Origin: Fulvia fulva | Taxonomy: Eukaryota; Ascomycota; Dothideomycetes; Mycosphaerellales; Mycosphaerellaceae | Direction of reading: 5' to 3' | Length of the DNA: 64,000 nt | Assembly: GCF_020509005.1 (NCBI RefSeq) | Contig: NC_063013.1 | Coordinates: forward strand, 4,836,001-4,900,000 | The notes under the pieces: model-generated | The model's database searches: none | What the model was told of the DNA's origin: nothing | Seen by the model: only the letters and a program-made list of their open reading frames with translations | Translations under genes and position numbers: made by a program | Shown here: piece by piece, positions 35,401-46,362 of the stretch | How positions within the stretch are numbered: position 1 is the first letter of the stretch | Layout: every line of letters begins with the position of its first letter

Positions 35401-37317
35401 GCGTTGCTCGCTATTAAGTCGAGTACTTCGTCGGCTATAGGGTACGGCTATATAAGGCTTTCCTAGGAAGGGTAGTGTATATTGAAGTCTCCTACTACGA
35501 TGTGGCACCCTTGTCTCTTAAGCGCACTATCTAGGTGTCTATAGACCCCTAGGTCGCGGCTAGACCTCGAGGCTAGCGGTTGTATATATAGGTTGTGTAT
35601 CTAGGTACTACCTACGTAGAGGGAGGTAATATCGCCCCCGCCTTCTTCGTCTACGTAGTACACTACCTCCTAGTCGGATTCTAGTATGTCCTTACTAATA
35701 TAGAAGTACGTACGGGGTCTGCCGTCGCCTCGTAGGCATATCGTATAGCCTAGTGACTTATAGGTCGTTAGTCTCTTATAGTACGGGTTAATCTATAGCT
35801 CCTAGATTGTAAGGACGTAGTGGACGCGCGGGTCCGCCTCGTGTAGGAAATGGTTCTAGACTATATCCTTGCTATAGTTAACGTTATACTAGATAATTCT
35901 AAGCGTGTCGAGGCTAGTTATCGGCATCGACAATCATTTCCTCTATATCGTCCTATGTCCTACTACCCTATACGTCCTAGTCTACGCCTATCGGCTATAT
36001 ACTAAAGGGGTGCCGGGCCTAGTTAGATTCCCTCGCCGTAGCTAGTAGAGCACGTAGCCTCCCGTACGCCCTAGGTTACGCATCCTTTATATCGTTCTCG
36101 GCCCTAGGGCGCTTATGCCCGACCGCCGCTAGTTAGTTCCGGTATAGGCTAGCCTTACGGTCGCCGTAGAATCTTAGGGCGACGGTTCTGTTTGTGATTG
36201 CCTTGTTTTTCGCTAGTTTCCGCTATAGGTATTCCGTACTATACGATAGGTAGTGCCCCGGACAGTTCGCGTACCGTCTCGTAGTCGATATATAGTCCCT
36301 AGATATATAGTCTCCTATATAGTTCGAGTAGGCCTACTTGTTTATACACGTGTAGGTTTGGTATCTATACTATTAGCATTTAAAGCATTAGAGGACACGA
36401 AAGGATAAGGAGTGCTTTTCTACTATCTTAAGGCTATATTACTAGACTAGGCCTTGTTCTATCGCTAGATCCGCCGCTTTCGCGTCTTATAGCTATACTA
36501 TTAGCGCCGAGGCCTTCTTGCCTTCTGGCCATTTCCTATAGAGCCAAGTCGCCTTCTAGATTAGAGAGTTAAGAGTGACCGAGTTGTCCTCTTAGAGAGC
36601 GCGTAGGTGACCCTAGTTAGTTAGGTCAAACTCCTCAGGCATATCGTAGACTAGGATCGTAAATTGTTTCGTTAAGACCTTCGCTAATGCCGTAACCTTA
36701 GATGCCTACTATAGCTATGCCTCTAGGTACCTCCTAGTAGTAGTAGAGCTAGTATAGATCTATAGAGTACCGTTAGACTATTAGTTCACTACGACTACCC
36801 CTAGTTAGTTAATTCGTTAGGCGAGCTCCTTGTTCGATAGCTTCGTAACTTCGGCCTAGTCTTCCTTTGCTACAATACGGATCGTAACTATATCGTACGT
36901 TAGGCGGGGGCCTAGTATCGATGCCGCGACCGATGCCTAGCTATAGGGGTGTTGATTCCGGGTGGCCTTACTAATCGCCTAGGACGTCGTCCTCATTTCT
37001 TATTGCCCTCGGTAATACGACAGTATAAGCGCCGTGCGTAGCTAAGTGATCATTACCTATAGAGACCGGTAAGGGAGCTGATCGTTAGTTTCTATACTTT
37101 TTGCGTCCTCTATAAGTTGCTACTAGTTGTCTTAGGGGGGCTTCGCCTATAGGGCCGTAGGCGCCGTTAGTGCCGTAGCCTAGGCTACTATTACCTAGGA
37201 GTTGCCTAATGTAGCTAGGCACCTCCGCGGCGTTTAGAGCTAAAGAAACAGGGTGAAGAGAGCTTTAAGCTGTCTAGATTGAATAAGGTAGAACTCCCTT
37301 AGTCCTAGAGGCAGATA
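32437..37317 (-). mobile_element. LINE copy b (Tad-like), inside Copia F
   Basis: It is flanked by CGGAATATA at 32428-32436 and 37318-37326 (9 bp duplication, perhaps longer with mismatches). Orientation matches copy a: the 3' end on the left shows the same GATAGATAGATT tail and the same 3' terminal sequence as 8980-9060. At about 4.88 kb it lacks roughly the first 85 bases present at the 5' ends of copies a and c, so it is slightly 5'-truncated. It keeps somewhat more TG dinucleotides than copy a, so RIP hit the copies unequally. All frames are broken. Confidence 0.87.
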
Positions 37318-37326
37318 CGGAATATA

Positions 37327-38580
37327 CTTACTAGTAGTATAGCGGCGTATATATCTAAGTATGTTCCTTATAAATCGCCTCTTACGTATAGCCTAGCCTT
37401 AAAGCTCTTTAGTATACCGTACTCGTCTAGTTTATATTTATATACCTACTTTAGCGGTAGTAGTAGCTAAAGTCCCTCCTCTTACTAAGCATCCTAATCC
37501 TTCTCTTCCTTTATTACCTATCTAAATATGCCTATTACTAGGGCTTTAGCAAACTCCTTAGCTATAGCTTCGATCTACTATTAGGAGAAGCGGTGTTTTA
37601 TAGCGGCTCGGTAGTTAGAAGGTTCGGGCGGAAGGTTATTACGGTATATAGAGGTAGTAGTATTAATACGCCTTAGAGGGCTATTACCTCTTTATGTAGG
37701 GCTTCGATCGCTCTTATCGCGATAGGCGCGTATTCTAGGTCGTATACTAGACATCTAGCCGATGATTATCTCAGCGACTATAATCTAGTATATTATATAG
37801 TAGAAGTAGGCCGTTCGTAGGCGCTTTCTATTCTCTATAACTATATCGTTAGACTACTCTAGTATGTAGAGCTCTAGCTCTAGAGAGAAGAGTAGTGTAT
37901 TAGACGCGTTGTTTATTAACGCGTCTTCTAGTAGTATAAACGTAAATAGATATAGCTCGCGATTAGGGTCCGTATTACCTATAATCTCCTTACGGTTCTC
38001 TACGGTAAGGGCATCTATTATCTACTACTATAGAGTGTCGTAGTAGTTAGTAGTGTTATATACTAACTACTATATATTGTCTTAAGTTACGTGATCTATT
38101 ACGTACTCGATTTGCCGGTCCTTTTAGTTATATATTACTAACTCGCGGTGTTACGGCTAGTATAGTTCTTACCTAAGGAGCTTTTAGTAAGCGTCTCGAG
38201 GTTATTAGGTATACGGCTAGTAAGCCCATTCTTCCACCCCCTCGGCCTATACTATGTCTTACTCGTTATAAGCGATATATAGGTCGTAGTATTGTTTAGG
38301 CTCTTTAGCCGGTTCCGCTATTACGATATTCTCGATAGGGGTCGTATACCCTACTATTAGGCGTAATAGGTTATAGAACGTAGTCTTATCGAAGAGGACG
38401 TCCTTAACTCGTAGAACCCTATCTATTAATAGGTCCTATACGCGATAGATATTAGTAGAGTCGTATCCTATAAGATAGCCTATAAGCGCTCTCTCTTAGA
38501 GTTTCTCGCTCTTACTAGGCTAATCTAGTCTATAGATAAACACGTATATAAGGGAGCTGAACCGCTCCGGTACTATAGTC
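37327..38580 (-). mobile_element. Copia F, integrase part (RIP-degraded)
   Basis: The minus strand shows the integrase C-terminal block (ERFSSLIYVFIYRLD, RALIGYLIGYDSTNIYRV, VLRVKDVLFDKTTFYN) around 38370-38570, with linker sequence to the left. It continues Copia F across LINE copy b. The element should extend further right into the integrase core, protease and gag, but it stops where LINE copy c begins and does not resume beyond it. Confidence 0.7.
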
Positions 38581-38689
38581 TCGGAATTATCGATCTCTAC
38601 GCCAAAACACGACACATTCGAAAGCTCTTATTAAGGCTATTCTAACGATATACAAAGTAGTCCACTACCCCTAGGACTAAGGGAGTTCT

Positions 38690-39960
38690 ACCTCATTCGA
38701 TCTAGATAGCTTGAAGCTCTCTTCACCCTGTTTCTTTAGCTCTAAACGCCGCGGAGGTGCCTAGCTACATTAGGTAACTCCTAGGTAATAGTAGCCTAGG
38801 CTACGGTACTAACGGCGCCTACGGCCCTATAGGTAAAGCCCCCCTAAGACAACTAGTAGCAACTTATAGAGGACGTAAAAAGTATAGAAACTAACGATCA
38901 GCTCCCTTACCGGTCTCTATAGGTAATAATCACTTAGCTACGTACGGCGCTTATACTGTCGTATTACCGAGGGTAACAAGAAATGAGGACGACGTCCTAG
39001 GCGATTAGTAAGGCCACCCGGAATCAACACCCCTATAGCTAGGCATCGGTCGCGGCATCGATACTAGGCCCCCGCCTAACGCACGATATAGTTACGATCC
39101 GTATTATAGCAAAGGAAGACTAGGCCGAAGTTACGAAGCTATCGAATAAGGAGCTCGCCTAACGAATTAACTAACTAGGGGTAGTCGTAGTGAACCAACA
39201 GTCTAACGGTACTCTATAGATCTATACTAGCTCTACTACTACTAGGAGGCACCTAGAGGTATAGCTATAGTAGGCATCTAAGGTTACGGCATTAGCGAAG
39301 GTCTTAACGAAACAATTTACGATCCTAGTCTACGATATACCTAAGGAGTTTGACCTAACTAACTAGGGTCACCTACGCGCTCTCTAAGAGGACAACCCGG
39401 TCACTCTTAACTCTCTAATCTAGAAGGCGACTTGGCTCTATAGGAAATGGCTAGAAGGCAAGAAGGCCTCGGCGCTAATAGTATAGCTATAAGACGCGAA
39501 AGCGGCGGATCTAGCGATAGAACAAGGCCTAGTCTAGTAATATAGCCTTAAGATAGTAGAAAAGCACTCCTTATCCTTTCGTGTCCTCTAATGCTTCAAA
39601 TGCTAATAGTATAGACACCAAACCTATACGTATATAAACAAGTAGGCCTACTCGAACTATATAGGAGACTATATGTCTAGGGACTATATATCGACTACGA
39701 GACGGTACGCGAACTGTCCGGGGTACTACCTATCGTATAGTACGGAATGCCTATAGCGGAAACTAGCGAAAAACAAGGCAATTATAAATAGAACCGTCGC
39801 CCTAAGATTCTACGGCGACCGTAAGGCTAGCCTATACCGGAACTAACTAGCGGCGGTCGGGTATAAGCGCCCTAGGGCCGAGAACGATATAAAGGATACG
39901 TAACCTAGGGCGTACGGGAGGCCACGTACTCTACTAGCTACGGCGAGGGAATCTAACTAG
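38690..39960 (+). pseudogene. LINE copy c ORF1 (zinc-knuckle RNA-binding protein), RIP-inactivated
   Basis: One frame gives ORF1-like sequence with LAKVLTKQFTILVYDIPKEF, KATWLYRKWLEGKKA and LAIEQGLVQQYSL. Then comes a Cys/His cluster near 39590-39720 beginning CFKC, in which several Cys codons read Tyr. ORF1 of Tad-clade LINEs binds element RNA. Stop codons lie at Gln and Trp sites. Limits are approximate. Confidence 0.65.
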
Positions 39961-40049
39961 GCCCGGCACCCCTTTAGTACATAGCCGATAGGCGTAGACT
40001 AGGACGTATAGGGTAGTAGGACATAGGACGATATAGAGGAAATGATTAT

Positions 40050-43000
40050 CGATGCCGATAACTAGCCTCGACACGCTTAGTATTATCTAGTATAACGTTA
40101 ACTATAGCAAGGATATAGTCTAGAACCATTTCCTATACGAGGCGGACCCGCGCGTCTACTACGTCCTTATAATCTAGGAGCTATAGATTAACCCGTACTA
40201 TAAGAGACTAACGACCTATAAGTTACTAGGCTATACGACATACCTACGAGGCGACGGCAGACCCCGTACGTACTTCTATGTTAGTAAGGACATACTAGAA
40301 TCCGACTAGGAGGTAGTGTACTACGTAGACGAAGAAGGCGGGGGCGATATTACCTCCCTCTACGTAGGTAGCACCTAGATACACAACCTATATATATAAC
40401 CGCTAGCCTCGAGGTCTAGCCGCGACCTAGGGGTCTATAGACACCTAGATAGTGCGCTTAAGAGACAAGGGTGCCACATCGTAGTAGGAGACTTTAACAT
40501 ACACTACCCTTCCTAGGAAAGCCTTATATAGCCGCACCCTATAGCCGACGAAGTACTCGACTTAATAGCGAGCAACGTAATTGCCCTTAATACCCCGAAG
40601 GACCTAGGCACCTAGAAGAGAGGGGGACTCTAAGGCACGATCGACCTCTCCTAGATCTTAGATAGCTACTACTATACGGTAACCTACTATAGGATCGAAC
40701 ATAAACTCGAGGCGTCGTTAGACTACATACTAGTCAGGACCTCTATTACGATATAGATATAACGTATACTAGCGGGAACCCCTAAGCTAAACTAGGGAAA
40801 GGCCTACTAGGCCAACATCTAGGCGTACCTCGATAACTCTAAGAGGCTAGTCTAGATCGCGCAGTAGTAATACAACAGTAAAGACGAGATAGACGAAGTA
40901 GTCTAGGGGTTAATAGACGAAATAAGAAAAGCGACCTTACTTTACGTTCCGCTTACCTAACTAACGATATAGTCTAAACTATACTAGACGCCGGAGTGTA
41001 CTACGGTAGTAAGAGAAGCAAGGAGAGCCCGCCGGGTGTAGACGAGTAGCTATAGCGAGGAGGCCTAGAACGTATATAGGGAGGCATACTAATAGAAGAA
41101 AGCTATAATACGGAGGGAGAAAGTAGTCGGCTAGAGGGCTATAGTAGAAGAAATCGCCGGCAAGCTAGAGAGGATATAGAAGCTAGCGAAATAGGCCCGA
41201 CAGGACCCTATATAGGGCCCCTTCTTCTCTATCCTAGCGCTATAATTGCCTAGTGGCCCGGTTAGCGACCCCGAGGCAAAACGGCGTCTACTAGCTAGTA
41301 AGTTCTTCCCGCCCCTAGTCGAGGCTAATCTAAGCGATATAAACAGCTCTACTCCCCTAGCCCCTAGTATCGCGGTCTAATAGGAGGTGTCCGAGAGAGA
41401 AGTTGCCGCTATACTGAGGAAGTTGCCGGCGAAGAAAGCCCCGGGGCCGGATAGGATCCTAAACGAGCTACTAAAGAAGTATAGAGATCAACTAGCCCTA
41501 GTAGTTATAGCGATCTTTAACGCCTACCTACAGACCGGGTACTACCCGATAGCTTTTAAATAATCGACGACAGTGGTCCTACGTAAGCCGTAGAAGGAAG
41601 ACTATACGTAGGTGAAGTCGTACCGCCTAATTGCGCTCCTTAATACTCTTAGGAAGGCGCTTAAGAAGCTAGTTATAACGAGACTCTCCGAGGCGGTAGA
41701 GGAACACTCCCTACTCCCGGACACCTAGATAGGTGCGCGCCTATAGCGATCGACGCTATCCGCGATAGAACTTATCACCTCTTAGGTAAAGGCTATCTAG
41801 TATAAGAATAGGGACAAGGTGGCTTCCTTACTTAGCCTAGACATATCGGGAGCCTTCGACTACGTATTATACCCGCGGCTACTCTACATCCTAAGGTCGA
41901 AAGGACTCCCTAAGTAGCTTATTAACTTCGTACGGTCCTACCTCTAAAACCGTAGTACGTCGATCCTAGTCGGCTAGTATAGAAGCCTATTTTAAGCAGT
42001 CTATACTAGAATCCCGTAAGGCTTAACGCTAGTACCTATTCTGTTCCTCTTCTTTATAGCGACGCTACTCCCAGCCCTAGAATCCTAGAACACCGCTACG
42101 AGCGGCTTCGTAGACGACACAAATATCCTAGCGTAGTCTTCCTCGACTAAGGAGAACTATAGGCTACTAGAAGAGAGAAACAAGATCTACGAGGACTAGG
42201 CTAGGAGGCACGGGGCTCGGTTTGCCCTAGAAAAGTACAATCTAATACACTTTACGCGCCGGCTACGGTTCTACAATATACAAGCTTCTATCTAGATATA
42301 GGGGTATACGACTAACCCGGCAAATCAGCTTAGGATCCTCGGACTATAGGTAGACCCGGCGCTACGGTAGAGGAAGCACGTATAGGCAATATTACGGAAA
42401 GCTAAACAGAATATAGTATTATGCTAGAGGCTTACTACGTCTATATAGGGGGCGGACTTCCGGTAGTCACGACTTCTATATACGGCTATTATACGGCCAG
42501 TCCTTACCTATAGTAGCTAAGTATAGTCCTTAGGCGAGAGGGCCTGCCTATCGAAGGGACTCGTCGCGCCGCTAGCGAAGATCCAAAACTAATGCCTAAG
42601 GAAGGTCACCGGGGTATATATGTCGATACTAACGAGGATACTTAAGTACGAGACCGCTATACCGCCGATCGACCTATATATCTAGGGACTACGGACCTCC
42701 TACTTAGGCAAGTCGGCATAGTACCTAGTATAGAAGGTCATCGCTAGTATAGTCGTAAGGGCCCGCAAATTAGTACTAGCGTATAAGGGCATTCGACCCC
42801 GAAACGAGCCGAACTACCGGGTAAGGGACGAATAGCTAGTAATATAATAGGAAGGCAAGAAATCGTTTATAGAGCAACTATAGAAAGAGAGGTAGAACAA
42901 CTAGGTTATAGGGTATAGTAGACGCCCTTAGCTAGCGGGACAACCTAAGGAATAGTTAGCTACAAAATCCGCGGTCAAGCACCCCCCGAAGCTTATCTAC

Positions 43001-43430
43001 TACCGCCTTACGAGAGTATAGAGTAGTATAGTAACCTAACTACGAAGCGAACATATCGGCCTCTAGGGGTACCTATTATAGAGGAAGGTTCTAGGATACA
43101 CGAATACTAGCTGCCCCTATGGCTATCGCTCCTAGAACGTACGGCACGCACTCCTCGTCTATCCGAGGTAGTTACTAGGAAGGGGGGAGTAGATAGTAAA
43201 GGCGAGGAACCGGACGATTAGGGCACTTCTTAATAACGCTAAGGACCTACGGCGTATTACGAACTAGATACTAGAGAAGGGCTAGCTAGAATAGTATCGC
43301 CTAGTAGGAGTAGTATAGGAAGAGAGGATACGGCGTAGCGCGACGAGACCGGCCGGGAGCGGGAGCTAACGGGGTAGTAATATAGACTACGTACGTTTAG
43401 AGGGAAAGCTAATCTAGATAAGGAGAAGTC
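40050..43430 (+). pseudogene. LINE copy c ORF2 (endonuclease-RT), RIP-inactivated
   Basis: An N-terminal apurinic-type endonuclease is visible: YNVNYSKD near 40085, GDGRPRTYFYVS near 40250, VVGDFNIHYPS near 40480 and a Leu-Asp-Tyr block near 40720. Reverse transcriptase follows with LIALLNTL-like sequence near 41620, SLDISGAFDYV near 41830, PQGLTLVPILFLFFIA near 42015 and catalytic FVDD at 42107-42118. The C-terminus has a Cys/His-rich region near 43100. Nicking of target DNA and target-primed reverse transcription would be its role. Many TAG/TAA codons make it inactive. LINE copies a and b carry the same order in reverse. Confidence 0.75.
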
Positions 43431-43551
43431 GGGGGCGGGAAGGATTTCTACCTATTCGGGTTTCCCTTTATATATAACAATAGATATATACCTATATAGG
43501 CCAAATAGGGTCCTAGAATAGGGGAATAACAAATCTATCTATATATATTGA

Positions 43552-43935
43552 TATTGTAGTCCGAGTTGCTGATTGAGGCCTTATATAGCGACGTAATCAG
43601 GCCCCGGGCCCTACTTGCGCTCAGGCGCTTTGCAACAGACCCCTCCACATCCACTAACCCCAATATAGAAGGTGGTGGGTCTGCAGTTGCCCGCGCCTGA
43701 CTTGGGAGGCAGCTCTCAGCGCCGATGTCCATTGTCCGCATTTCACCGCCCTCTCCGTACCGCTTCGAGTGGCTTACATCGTGCAGCAAAATGACTCAAG
43801 AGCATGGTTATATTCGTCACTCGTGGCCGACTGTCTTGCGGTAAGGCTGCTGAAGGGAAACACATCATCCATGTTCTGTTGTGAGGAAGTGAGACTGGCG
43901 CAGGACTTTCACGCCATCACCGCTACTGCCACAAG
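43552..43935. other. Border between repeat island and genes; MFS 5' flank
   Basis: Normal base composition with ordinary CA/TG content starts at once after the LINE tail. The stretch is the probable promoter and 5' UTR of the MFS gene. A short minus-strand open frame at 43535-43789 runs into the LINE tail and is not convincing. No other feature seen. Confidence 0.6.
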
Positions 43936-45652
43936 ATGACCTTGAAGGACGAGGAGCGCCAGCCACTGCTTAGTGCGCAACCCGTCCAGAGCGCCACAGA
44001 AACGCTGCCGGAAGACGACGAGAAGGCTTCAAGATGGAGAAGCATATTCCCAAAGATCGAGGTAACGGATTCTCGCTTTCGGTTCCTGCCACTTATCGGA
44101 TGCCTTACAGTCCTGCTCAACGAGGGAGAGTACTATTTCAAGCAGATTGGGTACTTCCGAGCCATCGAAGCTCTATACTGTATAGAATACTTCCAAAGTC
44201 ATGATCCAGCTGTGGCACACTTGGGCAAAGGCATTCCGGAGAACATGTGCAAGCTCGATTCGATACAGAAGAAAGTGGCCACCGCGAACGGTATCGTTAT
44301 GCTTGTCCGCATGACATCGTCTTTCATAGGAACTATGATTGTAGGGTACCTCGCTGATAAGTACGGGCGTCGCCTGGCGTTGATCCTGCATAAGGTTGGG
44401 ACAATCATCTACACGTTGGTTGTTTGTTCCACATGTACGAAACATTACCTTCCCTATTCCGAGAGCCACCCTGCTAACATACGCAGATCTTGGCTATCCA
44501 TATGTCCCGATATGGGTAAGCTTCTGCGGCGGTCTAGGAGGCCTCATAGGTGCCAACTTTGATCTCAACCTAGCTGTACTTCTGGCAGCATACAATGACG
44601 CTTTGGTCTCGAGCACGCAAGTCGCTACGTACTTTTTCATCACTACGTCGATGCAATATGTCGGCCAGGTCTCGTTTCCCCTTCTCGCCGGAAAGGCGAT
44701 CAACTTGGACGGGAAGGGAGGCACTTCGGAGCTGTCATTGTTCACCTCGTTGGGAATGGCTTTTGCTGGACTCGTGATCTCGGTGCTGTTCTTCCCCGAG
44801 ACGATGAAGAAGCCGGAGCAAGCTGATATTCCAGGTGGTGGTGATACCGACGAGTGCACTAAACGCAAGGGTGTTAGTGCTGTAATTGCAGCCAAGGCAA
44901 AGTCGTTAGGCGAAGGCTTCCAGCAGAGCGTGCAGGGCGTCGGAGCCACAAACGTGATATTATTGCTTGTTGCAATGTTTCTCGCCACAACTGCCATCAA
45001 AGCTGTCGACTGGCTTGGGTTGATTCAATACCCGGTCATCAAGTTTGGATGGAAATACAATCAGGTATGTCAAGTTCCGGCATGACCGGTGATAAGAAGT
45101 CCAGCTGATTATAACGTATAGTCTACGTTCGCGATGGCCTTTCAAGCAGTTGTGTACATCTTCACCTACTTCGCCTTACTCCCGACATACAATAAGCTTG
45201 GCGCTCGCTATGCGCTCTCGCCTTCTTCAACATCATTACTGGTCATGCTGTTGTCAGTAACGCTCTTGATCGCTGGATCCATCTTCCTAGGACTCTCGGC
45301 CACACCACCGCACTTCGTCGCGGCGACTTGCATCTACACCTTGGGCGCTGGGATGCCTGCTGTGATGCAAGCGTACATTGCCAATCTGGTCCAGAAGAGC
45401 TCACTGGGACGACTTCTTGCTATCGTGTCGCTGTTCCAGGTTGGAGGCAAGATGGCGGCGAGCGCGTTGGGTCCGATCATCATCAATGCTGGTATCGACT
45501 CGGGCAATGACAATCTGAAGGGGGCTGTCTTCTTCTTTGCAGCTATCGTGTTCGCATGTTCTGCATCCGCCCTCGGGGTAGTGGCACTTAGAGCTGGCGT
45601 GACCACGGATCGAGCTGAGGACATGGGTGTTGTTGATGATAATGATGCATAG
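43936..45652 (+). CDS. Major facilitator superfamily transporter (three exons)
   Basis: Proposed exons are 43936-44434, 44487-45064 and 45122-45652, giving 535 residues. Intron 1 (52 bp, GTACGA..CTAAC..CAG) and intron 2 (57 bp, GTATGT..TAG) restore a continuous frame. The N-terminus is hydrophilic (about 48 residues). About 12 hydrophobic segments follow, with MFS signature A (LADKYGRR, about residues 139-146) after TM2 and a polar middle loop near KKPEQADIPGGGD. Such proteins are proton-linked membrane carriers; the substrate cannot be told. The ATG follows CACAAG and is the first in frame. It is the first intact gene beside the repeat island and shows no RIP. The product ends ..MGVVDDNDA. 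Confidence 0.85.
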
Positions 45653-45989
45653 CGACTGCACAGCGAGTTCATAGCATGATATAGAATGGAGCAAGGAGTA
45701 TATACGAAACACGATTGTTATCCACCAAGTTTCCGGTCTAGCATACCTTCCCTTGGTGAATAAGACGGGGCTAGACTATGGCAGTCGCGTGGGCATATGC
45801 TCAACTTTAATTGGCCGTGGCCGCTCGAGCTCTCAGCGGGGCGATCATCTTGGGAAACTTTGGTACTGCATGCAAGCTTGTTGTGAGTCTTGTGACGGGA
45901 ACCTGGAACCAGGATTGAGTAAATCTCCCTTCAGCAGAAACGACGGTACTCGCACTGTATATACCACATAATCGCGAGAATCGGTCACG
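45653..45989. other. Intergenic: MFS 3' flank and VTC promoter
   Basis: Between two plus-strand genes. A 72-codon open frame (45753-45971) has no protein-like features. I found no CACGTG phosphate-response box. No other structure seen. Confidence 0.6.
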
Positions 45990-46313
45990 ATGAGGTACGG
46001 GCGCACCCTCGAGCTCTCACGCTACAAGCCGTGGGCAAACAACTACATCGACTACGCTAAGCTTAAGAAGCTGCTGCGCGAGGACGATTCCGCGCCGAGC
46101 TCGCCGACCCCCGAGACAACTCCCAGCAAGAACGAGAAGTGGACGGATGAGGACGAGAGCAGATTCGTGCATGAGCTGGTGAACGTCCAGCTGGAGAAGG
46201 TGCACGAGTTCCATAGGGACACATACGAGAAGCTGCGGGACAGGACTGCGAAGTGTGAGGCCAAGCTTGATACCGTGGCCGTTGCGGAGGCTGGGGAGAA
46301 GAACAACAACGAT

Positions 46314-46362
<49 letters not shown>

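Larger units (their letters stand above)
38592..43551 (+). mobile_element. LINE copy c (Tad-like), plus strand, at the island border
   Basis: This is the same family as copies a and b but inverted; its ends mirror 13900-13950 (5' end) and 8980-9060 (3' end). The tail reads AATCTATCTATATATAT. TACTATAGTC at 38571-38580 and TATTGTAGTC at 43552-43561 could be a RIP-altered target duplication. Beyond 43551 the sequence changes at once to unmutated single-copy DNA. About 4.96 kb, with both ORFs full of TAG/TAA. Confidence 0.85.

Noticed and set aside
43535..43789. 84-codon minus-strand frame at the island border
   Set aside because: It runs into the LINE tail and has no recognisable content.
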